Shown here: positions 15,960-22,262 of the stretch, one piece after another
How positions within the stretch are numbered: position 1 is the first letter of the stretch
Layout: each line of letters begins with the position of its first letter
Assembly (NCBI GenBank): GCA_964407525.1
Contig: CAYOWC010000048.1
Span: 1-22,262, forward strand
DNA from: DUZB01 sp964407525
GTDB lineage: Bacteria > Desulfobacterota > DSM-4660 > Desulfatiglandales > Desulfatiglandaceae
DNA: 22,262 nucleotides
Direction of reading: 5' to 3'
Notes under the pieces: generated by a model
The model's input: only the letters and a program-made list of their open reading frames with translations
Databases searched by the model: none
What the model was told of the DNA's origin: nothing
Translations under genes and position numbers: made by a program

Positions 15960-16061
15960 TTTCCCGCTTTCGTTACATTTCAGACGGGATCTTCGACAGG
16001 GTTCAAAGGTTCAGGGTTGCCCGTTTTCGCTTCGCTCCAGACTGGATCTTTGACTGGGTTC
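15960..16061. repeat. Imperfect direct repeat (two ~45-bp copies)
   Basis: 15960-16004 and 16017-16061 align over 45 bases with about 10 mismatches by hand count. They share cores such as CAGAC-GGATCTT-GAC-GGGTTC. This looks like a degenerate intergenic repeat, not a coding or attachment element. Confidence 0.55.
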
Positions 16062-16378
16062 CGAGTTGTTGAGGGAAAATCCGGATTGTTTTTTTGTTTC
16101 AATTAGATCTGGACTAAACGATCATGACAAAGGTTTTGTCACTCTCCGCACAGGAAAATCGCCCTCAGAAAATATCGGATTCCCCATCCGGTCGAGGCTA
16201 CACCCACCGAACTGACTGTGGACAAGAGCCTCTCACACACAAAATGAACTTGCATTTTAGCCATTCATATGATTTGTGTGATTCGTGGTTGAAGATGTGT
16301 TTTCATGGTGAAGTGTACAGTGAGCATTCTCCGAACGGGTTTTACTTGGACGGATTGGGGAAAATTTAATTTCAGGGT

Positions 16379-16474
16379 GTGTATGACCATGGGGGAGCGA
16401 CCAGAACCGCAATGGCCAAATTCATCAACTACCTTCTGACCTACGAACAAGATCAACGGAATAACAAGGAATAG
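16379..16474 (+). pseudogene. Possible 3' remnant of a lost gene
   Basis: An open frame beginning after a TAA at 16367 reads YDHGGATRTAMAKFINYLLTYEQDQRNNKE and then stops at TAG (16472). The 31-residue peptide has protein-like composition and looks like the C-terminal end of a longer protein. It has only a GTG and no ribosome site. I do not recognise the family, and chance is possible. Confidence 0.3.
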
Positions 16475-16512
16475 CGCTGTCGAAGATCCCGCCTATAACG
16501 AAGAGAGAAAGC

Positions 16513-16571
16513 GGGGAACGGGGAACGGGGAACGGGGAACGGGGAACCTTTGAACCTTTGAACCTTTGAAC
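16513..16571. repeat. Tandem repeats: five GGGGAAC then three CTTTGAAC
   Basis: Five perfect 7-base units (16513-16547) run directly into three perfect 8-base units (16548-16571), about 50 bp before hipB. This may be a slippage-prone spacer. A related GTTCAAAGGTTCAGGGTT stretch lies near 16001-16018. Confidence 0.9.
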
Positions 16572-16621
16572 CTCTCAATAACAGAAAAAATACTTTGTAT
16601 TGCGGCATGTAGAGTATTATA

Positions 16622-16942
16622 ATGCAAAATATGGTTTCAGAAAAAACAGATTTGGCCCTCAAGAATCTTGGGGCACGGCTCAAAAGGGTTCGACTGGATC
16701 GAAACGAATCTCAGGTCCGGTTTGCCGCCCGGATGGGGATCTCCGTCCCTACACTCAGGAACATGGAAAAAGGAGATCCTGCGGTGAGCATAGGCCTGTG
16801 GGTTGAAGCGCTCTGGATTTTGAACCATCTGGCAGACCTTGAAGGCGTGCTGAAAAAACGAGAGTCGCTATTTGATCAGTTCGATAAGGGAAAGCCCGAG
16901 AAAGAGCGCCGGCGGGCATCCGGAAGGAGGAAAAAACCATGA
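16622..16942 (+). CDS. hipB: HipB-like XRE antitoxin
   Basis: A 106-residue protein with an XRE helix-turn-helix at about residues 12-68 (LGARLKRVRLDRNESQVRFAARMGISVPTLRNMEKG). Its stop overlaps the start of hipA as ATGA, the classic antitoxin-toxin arrangement. A charged tail (KPEKERRRASGRRKK) follows. The ATG at 16622 has only a weak upstream purine stretch; the ATG at 16631 is an alternative. By family, HipB neutralises HipA and represses the operon. An operator should lie in the short region just upstream, but no clear palindrome was seen. Confidence 0.85.
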   Translation: MQNMVSEKTDLALKNLGARLKRVRLDRNESQVRFAARMGISVPTLRNMEKGDPAVSIGLWVEALWILNHLADLEGVLKKRESLFDQFDKGKPEKERRRASGRRKKP

Positions 16943-18147
16943 TTCAGCTGAATGTCTGGGTAACATTTCAAGACGGCTCCCGGACCCGGTGCGGACGCAT
17001 GGTATGTTCTGATCCCGATGACCGAGGTCTTAGGCGGGGGGCCTTTCGTTATGACGACGGATATCTGGATCATCCCATGGCGTTCCCCATTGACCCGATT
17101 GAATTGCCGCTATTATCCCGGGATTTTGAGACGGATCGACATTCAGGTGTTTTCCTGGTTTTTGAAGACTCTCTTCCTGATTCCTGGGGAAGACGGCTTC
17201 TGTCCAGAAAGGCCAGGCTGCCAAGGTCCATGCAGAACCTTCCTGGACTTCTGAAGGCACTGGCGGGCACAGGCCTCGGTGCGCTTTCCTTTTTTGATGA
17301 AGGATTCGAACCTGAAGAGGATAGTTTCGTTTCGGTTATTGAAATTGACAATCTGCTGCATGAAGCAATGAGGTTTGAAAAAGGTCTCAGCGTTACCGAT
17401 GAGCAGATCCCTTTGCTGCTTAAAGCCGGTTCTTCTCCGGGCGGCGGCCGTCCCAAAGCCCTGGTTCAGACCGAAGACGGGGGCCAATGGATTGCAAAGT
17501 TCCCCAGTGTTCAAGACAGACTGGATATGGTGTCCATAGAGGCAGCCACCATGAGCCTTGCGGAAAAGGCCGGGATAGAGACGGCAAGGACCAGGGTTCT
17601 GGAAGTGTCGGACCGCAAGGTATTGCTGGTGAAACGCTTTGATATGACCTCTGAAGGCGGTCGTCGCCATATGATCAGTTTTCAAACCTTGTTAGGGATT
17701 GACCCTGGCGAAGGATATTATCACCAGGGTTACCGGGATCTTTTTGATATCGTAAGGAAATATGGTTCACGACCGGAAACGGACATTACGGCATTGTATC
17801 GCCAGATGGTTTTCAACGCATTGATAGGCAACACGGATGACCATTTGAAAAACTTCATGATGTTGGTCGGCAGGGATGGAACCATTTTGTCACCGGTTTT
17901 TGACCTCTTGCCGGACACGGAAAATCGCTATGAACACGTTCTTCATTTTTCTTACGATTATTCTTTTCCGGGGAAAAGGCATCTGTCTGAATTTGGAAAG
18001 CGTATCGGGGTGTCAAAGGCGGCAATGGTTGTTCATGAGATTGCCGAGGTGGTCGCCACATGGCAAGATGAATTCAAGGCTTTTGCCGTTCCTGCGGGCG
18101 ACGTTGGGATTTTGTCCGACGACATTGTCCGGCGGCTGACGAAATAA
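16939..18147 (+). CDS. hipA: HipA serine/threonine kinase toxin
   Basis: A 402-residue protein with a strong GGAAGGAGG ribosome site before the ATG. The N-terminal subdomain (about 1-100) has the HSGVFLVFEDSLPDSWGRRLL stretch typical of HipA. The kinase core keeps the glycine-rich loop SSPGGGRPKA (about 165-174), Lys186 in IAKFP, the catalytic IGNTDDHLKNF (about 296-306) and the metal-binding Asp322 in SPVFDLLP. All motifs look intact, so it should be active. The family phosphorylates translation-related targets such as aminoacyl-tRNA synthetases, causing dormancy or persistence. Its exact target cannot be told from sequence. It sits beside the NACHT modules, in line with a defence or stress island. 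Confidence 0.93.
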   Translation: MIQLNVWVTFQDGSRTRCGRMVCSDPDDRGLRRGAFRYDDGYLDHPMAFPIDPIELPLLSRDFETDRHSGVFLVFEDSLPDSWGRRLLSRKARLPRSMQNLPGLLKALAGTGLGALSFFDEGFEPEEDSFVSVIEIDNLLHEAMRFEKGLSVTDEQIPLLLKAGSSPGGGRPKALVQTEDGGQWIAKFPSVQDRLDMVSIEAATMSLAEKAGIETARTRVLEVSDRKVLLVKRFDMTSEGGRRHMISFQTLLGIDPGEGYYHQGYRDLFDIVRKYGSRPETDITALYRQMVFNALIGNTDDHLKNFMMLVGRDGTILSPVFDLLPDTENRYEHVLHFSYDYSFPGKRHLSEFGKRIGVSKAAMVVHEIAEVVATWQDEFKAFAVPAGDVGILSDDIVRRLTK

Positions 18148-18216
18148 GAGGATGGTGGACCCTGGACCTTCCCCGTAAAGGAGGAGGGAGTTCAATATCG
18201 AGATCATTGTGTTATC

Positions 18217-18239
18217 CCCCCTCCCCTCGCGGGAGGGGG
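18217..18239 (+). repeat. C-rich/G-rich hairpin, likely dispersed intergenic repeat or hipA terminator
   Basis: CCCCCTCCC and GGGAGGGGG form a perfect 9-bp stem with loop CTCGC, followed by TTAGGGGGAGGGGG. Such sequences recur in many bacterial intergenic regions. It lies about 70 bp after hipA and could also stop its transcript, but there is no proper U-run. Confidence 0.6.
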
Positions 18240-18639
18240 TTAGGGGGAGGGGGATTTTCACGCGAATGCGTGAAGACCCAACTTTTCATGGCATAATTCA
18301 AGATTCCTTTTGTAAAATTAAGGGTGAAAAGCCATTTGGTAAGCGTTCGGTTTCGACTTGCGGCAGAGAGAACGGCAAAAGGATTAGAATCATAATTTCA
18401 CTATATGTAAAACACTTTCACTTTATCTCATGTCCTTGAACCGCGGCCCTGCCAAAAGCCTCCACCTGAACCAAGAACTTCTTGCTATTCGGCTTCCATC
18501 AATTAATATACATGTGTTTTCAAATAATTATGATATGAACAGATATCTCATTTCGACCTGGATTCTCAAAATAGCCACCAACGTCCCTGCCATCGAAACC
18601 ATCTCCATCAAAAAAAACGTAGCCTCATAAAAAAACTTC

Positions 18640-18669
18640 TTGACTTTTTTTTTCACTATTCTTTACACT
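18640..18669 (+). promoter_or_regulatory. Candidate promoter of the XRE-ortAB-alr operon
   Basis: TTGACT (18640-18645) and TACACT (18664-18669) are 18 bases apart across a T-rich spacer. The expected transcription start falls at or just before the ATG at 18677, and no ribosome site is present. This suggests a leaderless regulator transcript. Confidence 0.5.
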
Positions 18670-18676
18670 GTTGTCC

Positions 18677-19237
18677 ATGAAAGATCCATTTGCCATATCC
18701 CGTGGGTCAGCCATCCGACGGACACGAAAGGCCCAGAAGATGAACCTGGTTGATCTGGCCGAAAAGGCCGGCCTGAGTTTAGGCTTCATAAGCCAGGTTG
18801 AGAGAGGGCTCAGTAATCCATCTATCAATTCGCTCCGCAAGATCGCCCTGGCGCTGGGAATCCCCTTAAGTTCCTTTTTTGAGGAAACGCTCGCCACGGA
18901 CGGACCCGTCATGCGAAAAAATGAACGGCGAATTCTGGTCAATACCGATTCAAGGCTCACTTATCAGCTCCTCTCCATGAATCACAATCGCCGAATGGAG
19001 TTTCTCCTCACCAAGCTGGAAGTGGGCGCCTCAAGCTCTGAAGCTCCCATGGGACACAAAGGAGATGAAGCAGCCCTTATCCTTCAGGGAATGTGTCGTA
19101 TGGTTCTTGGAGACGAAACATACGAGTTAAACGAGGGAGACTCCATCTATATCCTGGAACACACACCACACCAAATAACGAACATCAGCGATGTACCATT
19201 GAGCATTATATCAGCCATATCACCTCCCGGGTTTTAG
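18677..19237 (+). CDS. XRE-cupin transcriptional regulator of the ort operon
   Basis: A 186-residue regulator with an XRE helix-turn-helix at about residues 10-68 (RRTRKAQKMNLVDLAEKAGLS..FISQVERG) and a C-terminal cupin domain at about 105-186. The latter has the GHKGDEAALILQG and GDSIYILEHTPHQ motifs expected for a small-molecule or metal pocket. The start is the ATG, not the upstream TTG at 18671. It lies 17 bp before ortA on the same strand, so it is probably the first gene of the operon and regulates it, sensing an amino-acid or related metabolite. This two-domain layout is common among amino-acid and polyamine catabolism regulators. The ligand is inferred only from context. Confidence 0.88.
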   Translation: MKDPFAISRGSAIRRTRKAQKMNLVDLAEKAGLSLGFISQVERGLSNPSINSLRKIALALGIPLSSFFEETLATDGPVMRKNERRILVNTDSRLTYQLLSMNHNRRMEFLLTKLEVGASSSEAPMGHKGDEAALILQGMCRMVLGDETYELNEGDSIYILEHTPHQITNISDVPLSIISAISPPGF

Positions 19238-19254
19238 ACATTAAGGGGACAGCC

Positions 19255-19557
19255 ATGCCCGACGCAGAAAGAAACAATCTGGTACAGATCCATATGACCA
19301 TTTTGGAACCCCACGAGAGAGCCGACAATCTCCCCCCTTCCACAGCCGGAACGCCCTATGAATGCTGGATAAAGGGCTTTCTCATAGATAAAGCGGCCAA
19401 TCTAGGGGAAACCGTGACGATCAAGACATGGATCGGCAGGGAATTTTCCGGAGCCTTGTACAAGGTGAATCCAATCTACGATCACAATTTCGGCACGCCC
19501 CAAAAAGAGCTTCTGCCTATCGGGGACGAAGCCCGGCATCAATTGGAACAAAGGTAG
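19255..19557 (+). CDS. ortA: 2-amino-4-oxopentanoate thiolase, alpha subunit (OrtA)
   Basis: A 100-residue protein matching the small subunit of 2-amino-4-ketopentanoate thiolase in size and sequence character (VQIHMTILEPHERADNLPP, TPYECWIKGFL, YDHNFGTPQKEL). An AAGGGG site precedes the ATG. A longer reading frame beginning at 19093 overlaps the regulator and is not the gene. With OrtB it cleaves 2-amino-4-oxopentanoate with CoA to acetyl-CoA and D-alanine, a late step of the ornithine degradation route known from Clostridium. The ortB gene follows 23 bp downstream. Confidence 0.85.
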   Translation: MPDAERNNLVQIHMTILEPHERADNLPPSTAGTPYECWIKGFLIDKAANLGETVTIKTWIGREFSGALYKVNPIYDHNFGTPQKELLPIGDEARHQLEQR

Positions 19558-19580
19558 CAAACGCAGAAGGAGAACGACCC

Positions 19581-20993
19581 ATGGGTACCAGCTACTCAGA
19601 AATCATGTCCAGAAAGAAAGAGATCCTTTTTAAATCAACGGGCATTGATTATGACAAATTTGAGATTTCGCCTATCGCTTTTGATTATGAAGGACTCATG
19701 AATTCCTCGGGGTATTCTCTTGAAGAAGTCCGGAAAATCCTTCAGGAAACAGGGGTTGGACAGACCCCGCTCACAGAGCTCAAAAACCTGACGGATCTGG
19801 TTCGCTCCATTTCTCCTTCGGGAAAAGGGGGAAGGATCTTTGTCAAAGACGAAGCAGCCAACCCCAGTGGAAGTTTCAAGGATCGCCGTGCAGCCCTCTC
19901 CATTTATCACGCCAAAAAATTAGGCTACAAAGGTGTGGTCGCTGCCAGTTCCGGCAATTACGGCGCGGCCGTAGCCTCTCAGGCTGCAAAAAGAGGTCTG
20001 AAGGCCATCATTCTTCAGGAGACCTATGACAGCAGAAAGATAGGGCAACCGGAGATCCTGGAAAAAACCAGGGCCTGTGAGGCCTACGGCGCCGAGGTCT
20101 GGCAGTTGACAGTGGGCCCTGAGCTTTTTTACATCATGCTCCAGGTATTGGAAGAATCCGGGTATTTCAGCGCCTCTCTCTATGTTCCCACCAGCATCCT
20201 GGGCATTGAAACCTTAGGCTATGAACTGGCGCATCAGTCTCTGGAGCAGGAAGGACGTTTCCCGGACGTGGTCCTGGCAACCCACGCAGGAGGTGGGAAT
20301 GTGACAGGCACAGCCCGCGGACTCATTAAAGCCGGAAGCGAAAAGACAACCGTCGTGGGTGTATCCGTGGACCTCAAAGGACTTCATATGGCCAGTGACA
20401 CCGATTTCAACCGGAAGTCTTTTACCACCGGGCATAGCGGGTTCGGAATCCCATTTCTCACCTGGCCCGACAGAACGGACGTCCCCAGGAACTGTGCCAG
20501 GGGCTTGCGCTATCTGGATCGCTATGTCCTGGTGAGCCAGGGGGAGGTCTTTTATACCACGGAATTGTTAGCCAGGCTGGAGGGGATGGAAAGGGGCCCC
20601 GCAGGAAATACCTCTCTTGCCGGCGCCCTTGCCGTCGCCAAAGAAATGGACCGGGACCAAATCCTGGTGGTACAGGAAACGGAATACACGGCTGCAGGAA
20701 AATTACCCTCTTCCCAGTTGACCTTTGCCAGGGAAAACGGCATCCAGGTAACCAGGGGAAACCCGAGGGAAAACATCCCGGGAAAGTCGATTATCATCCC
20801 CCAATCCGTAGATCAAATAGAGATCGAGGATTTTCCTATGGACAAAATCCGCATGTCCTATATTGCAAATGGGATCAAGGCGGCAAAAGGCTATCCGCTC
20901 ACCGAGGAAGATGAGCGGTTTCTCGCAGAAGACTCCCGAAGCCCACTGGATCGTGTCCATGAAGCCGCAGAGAGATTGAGATTAAAAGAGTGA
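19581..20993 (+). CDS. ortB: 2-amino-4-oxopentanoate thiolase, beta subunit, PLP-dependent (OrtB)
   Basis: A 470-residue PLP enzyme of the threonine-synthase-like fold type II. AGAAGGAGA precedes the ATG at 19581. The PLP-lysine motif is NPSGSFKDRRA (Lys near residue 98), followed by the AASSGNYGAAVASQAA phosphate-binding region and AGGGNVTGTARGL further on. This pattern is specific enough to distinguish OrtB from threonine synthase when OrtA lies beside it. It is the catalytic subunit of the thiolase that yields acetyl-CoA and D-alanine in the cytoplasm. Its stop overlaps the next start (GTGA), so it is coupled to the racemase. The earlier pathway genes (ornithine racemase, D-ornithine aminomutase, diaminopentanoate dehydrogenase) are not in the window. 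Confidence 0.9.
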   Translation: MGTSYSEIMSRKKEILFKSTGIDYDKFEISPIAFDYEGLMNSSGYSLEEVRKILQETGVGQTPLTELKNLTDLVRSISPSGKGGRIFVKDEAANPSGSFKDRRAALSIYHAKKLGYKGVVAASSGNYGAAVASQAAKRGLKAIILQETYDSRKIGQPEILEKTRACEAYGAEVWQLTVGPELFYIMLQVLEESGYFSASLYVPTSILGIETLGYELAHQSLEQEGRFPDVVLATHAGGGNVTGTARGLIKAGSEKTTVVGVSVDLKGLHMASDTDFNRKSFTTGHSGFGIPFLTWPDRTDVPRNCARGLRYLDRYVLVSQGEVFYTTELLARLEGMERGPAGNTSLAGALAVAKEMDRDQILVVQETEYTAAGKLPSSQLTFARENGIQVTRGNPRENIPGKSIIIPQSVDQIEIEDFPMDKIRMSYIANGIKAAKGYPLTEEDERFLAEDSRSPLDRVHEAAERLRLKE

Positions 20994-22120
20994 AAAAAGA
21001 GCAAGACACAGAGAGAGCAACCAGGGCCATTGTCAAACTGGGAGCCATTGCCCATAACATCTCCGGAATTCGCAAGAAGATCGGGGAAGGAACGGGTTTG
21101 ATGGCGGTGGTCAAAGCCGACGGATATGGTCATGGCGCCGTGGAGGTAAGCCTTTCGGCCCTTAAGAGTGGTGCAGACTGCCTTGGGGTAGCCTTGCCGG
21201 AAGAGGCAACCCCCCTTCGAAAAGCAAGAATCCAGGTTCCCATTCTCGTTTTAGGCCTCATCCAACCCTGTGAGGCCCACAAGGTAACGGCTTCCGCTTT
21301 GGAACAGACCGTCTGCTCTCTGGAACTTGCCGAAGCCCTGGACCAGACGGCCCGCGGTGCATCGGTCAAAGTCAGCATACACATGAAAGTGGATACGGGG
21401 ATGGGACGTATCGGAATTCTTCCCCATGATGCCCTCGCCTTTGCGCGTCGGATGAAACGGTTCAAAAACTTGGAATTGAAAGGGATTTTCAGCCATTTTC
21501 CCTGTGCAGATGAAAGAGACACCACGTTTACTCAAAACCAGATCGAGATTTTTGATGACCTGGTCCGTGAGATGGTAGCATCGGGGATCCATATCCCCCA
21601 AAAACATCTGGCCAACAGCGCCGGGGTCCTGGCCCACCCGACGTCCTATTATGACCTCGTCAGGCCGGGGATCATGATTTACGGGCTTTATCCGTCCAGT
21701 GAAGTATCCCGAAGCGTGCCTTTGATCCCGGCCATGACCTTAAAATCCAAGGTCGCTCATGTCAAACAGGTGCCGGCTGACACACCGTTGAGTTATGGAA
21801 GAACGCACTACACCAAAAAAGACACGGTGGTGGCCACACTCCCTCTGGGATACGCCGATGGATACAGCAGACGTTTATCCAATGAAGGTTGTGCCTTCAT
21901 CCAGGGAAAACGCGCTCCTCTGATCGGGCGGGTCTGCATGGACATGTGCATGTTCGACGTCACCCATTTGAAGGAAGTAAAAGCTGGGGACGAGGCGATC
22001 CTGTTCGGGGAAGCACCCACCGTAGATGAAATCGCAAACAAGTTGGGTACCATCAACTATGAGGTAGTCTGTGCCGTGGGAAAAAGAGTCCCCCGGATAT
22101 ATGTGGATCATATGGTGTAA
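20990..22120 (+). CDS. alr: Alanine racemase (PLP, fold type III)
   Basis: A 376-residue racemase, the usual length for Alr. It starts at a GTG that overlaps the ortB stop by 4 bp. The PLP lysine is K42 in AVVKADGYGHGA. The catalytic tyrosine of the other half-site is Y269 in SYGRTHY. GRVCMDMCMFDV, near residue 320, is the conserved alanine racemase signature. The operon position makes biochemical sense: OrtAB releases D-alanine, which this enzyme would convert to L-alanine for deamination or protein synthesis. It could instead be the housekeeping enzyme for peptidoglycan D-alanine, or act on ornithine, since ornithine racemase belongs to the same fold. The intact Alr signatures favour alanine. 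Confidence 0.92.
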   Translation: MKKEQDTERATRAIVKLGAIAHNISGIRKKIGEGTGLMAVVKADGYGHGAVEVSLSALKSGADCLGVALPEEATPLRKARIQVPILVLGLIQPCEAHKVTASALEQTVCSLELAEALDQTARGASVKVSIHMKVDTGMGRIGILPHDALAFARRMKRFKNLELKGIFSHFPCADERDTTFTQNQIEIFDDLVREMVASGIHIPQKHLANSAGVLAHPTSYYDLVRPGIMIYGLYPSSEVSRSVPLIPAMTLKSKVAHVKQVPADTPLSYGRTHYTKKDTVVATLPLGYADGYSRRLSNEGCAFIQGKRAPLIGRVCMDMCMFDVTHLKEVKAGDEAILFGEAPTVDEIANKLGTINYEVVCAVGKRVPRIYVDHMV

Positions 22121-22262
22121 AAAAAGATGTCTTTATGAGCGTAGCTTCTAACCGAGAAAAATGGTCAGTCTGATCGAGAAAGAAACTTTTACAGGATTAT
22201 TTACCGGCCGCTTGTCCCGCCAGCGGGGCTTCGCTCAAGACGCAAAGAACGCTAAGATTTTG

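Larger units (their letters stand above)
15717..16621. other. Long intergenic gap with repeats and a gene remnant
   Basis: About 900 bp between the minus-strand NACHT modules and the plus-strand hipBA genes. The first 100 bases are AT-rich and presumably hold the promoter of the adaptor operon, but no convincing -35/-10 pair stands out. It also holds an imperfect direct repeat, a probable gene fragment and a tandem repeat array, listed separately. Short ORFs here have no supporting signals. Confidence 0.5.
18148..18676. other. Intergenic gap between hipA and the ort operon
   Basis: About 530 bp with no credible gene; a 66-codon ORF at 18430-18630 has no ribosome site or recognisable product. 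It contains the C/G-rich hairpin at 18217-18239 and, at its right end, the candidate promoter of the ort operon. The rest is AT-rich and unremarkable. Confidence 0.5.

Noticed and set aside
16124..16369. Plus-strand 81-codon open frame in the long gap
   Set aside because: No ribosome site, no recognisable domain and composition unlike a protein; treated as noncoding.
16513..16571. CRISPR array
   Set aside because: The repeat units are 7-8 bases with no spacers, so this is a simple tandem repeat.
18430..18630. Plus-strand 66-codon open frame before the ort operon
   Set aside because: No ribosome site or recognisable product, and it ends only 10 bases before the predicted promoter.
19093..19254. 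Extended N-terminus for ortA
   Set aside because: The extension overlaps the cupin regulator out of frame; the ATG at 19255 has its own ribosome site and gives the family's usual length.

Overview
The window looks like an accessory stretch of a Gram-negative chromosome with roughly balanced GC. The gene content (2-amino-4-oxopentanoate thiolase operon, HipBA, paired conflict-type NTPases) would fit a deltaproteobacterium (Desulfobacterota). That is only an inference: no rRNA, tRNA or clear phylogenetic marker is present.

Layout, left to right. (1) 191-2438, plus strand: a secreted serine hydrolase of the class C beta-lactamase fold and a small cysteine-containing membrane protein. (2) 2609-6974, minus strand: a tightly overlapped operon, transcribed lexA, then an N6-adenine methyltransferase, then a PD-(D/E)xK nuclease-like protein. 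A near-consensus E. coli-type SOS box (CTGT-N8-ACAG) lies on the promoter, so this looks like a damage-responsive restriction-modification module. (3) 7344-15716, minus strand: two related conflict-type modules. The upstream one is a 153-residue putative adaptor plus a NACHT NTPase (B) ending in an FGE-sulfatase/C-type-lectin-fold domain. The downstream one is a P-loop ATPase overlapping a second NACHT-FGE protein (A). (4) 16622-18147, plus strand: a HipB/HipA toxin-antitoxin pair. (5) 18677-22120, plus strand: an XRE-cupin regulator, ortA, ortB and an alanine racemase in one operon for a late step of ornithine catabolism, which releases acetyl-CoA and D-alanine.

The most interesting signal is in region 3. 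The last ~233 bp of the two NACHT-FGE genes align without gaps. Blocks that are identical even at synonymous sites, and that continue 17 bases past the stop codons, frame a core in which the codons differ mainly at positions 1 and 2 and are mostly of NNC type. This is what variable regions of diversity-generating retroelements (DGRs) look like when templated from AAC-rich repeats. The FGE-type ligand-binding fold is a known DGR target fold, and the catalytic cysteines of true FGE are absent. No reverse transcriptase or template repeat is in the window, so diversification would have to come from elsewhere, or be past activity. The two NACHT proteins and the small adaptor share a glycine-rich GAIAQG...GDVxG...GxxN motif; the two NACHT proteins also share the segment before it. 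This suggests that the three interact. The region reads as a candidate set of hypervariable recognition NTPases for self/non-self or phage sensing.

All coordinates and residue counts were made by hand. Function calls rest on motif recognition, not on database searches.
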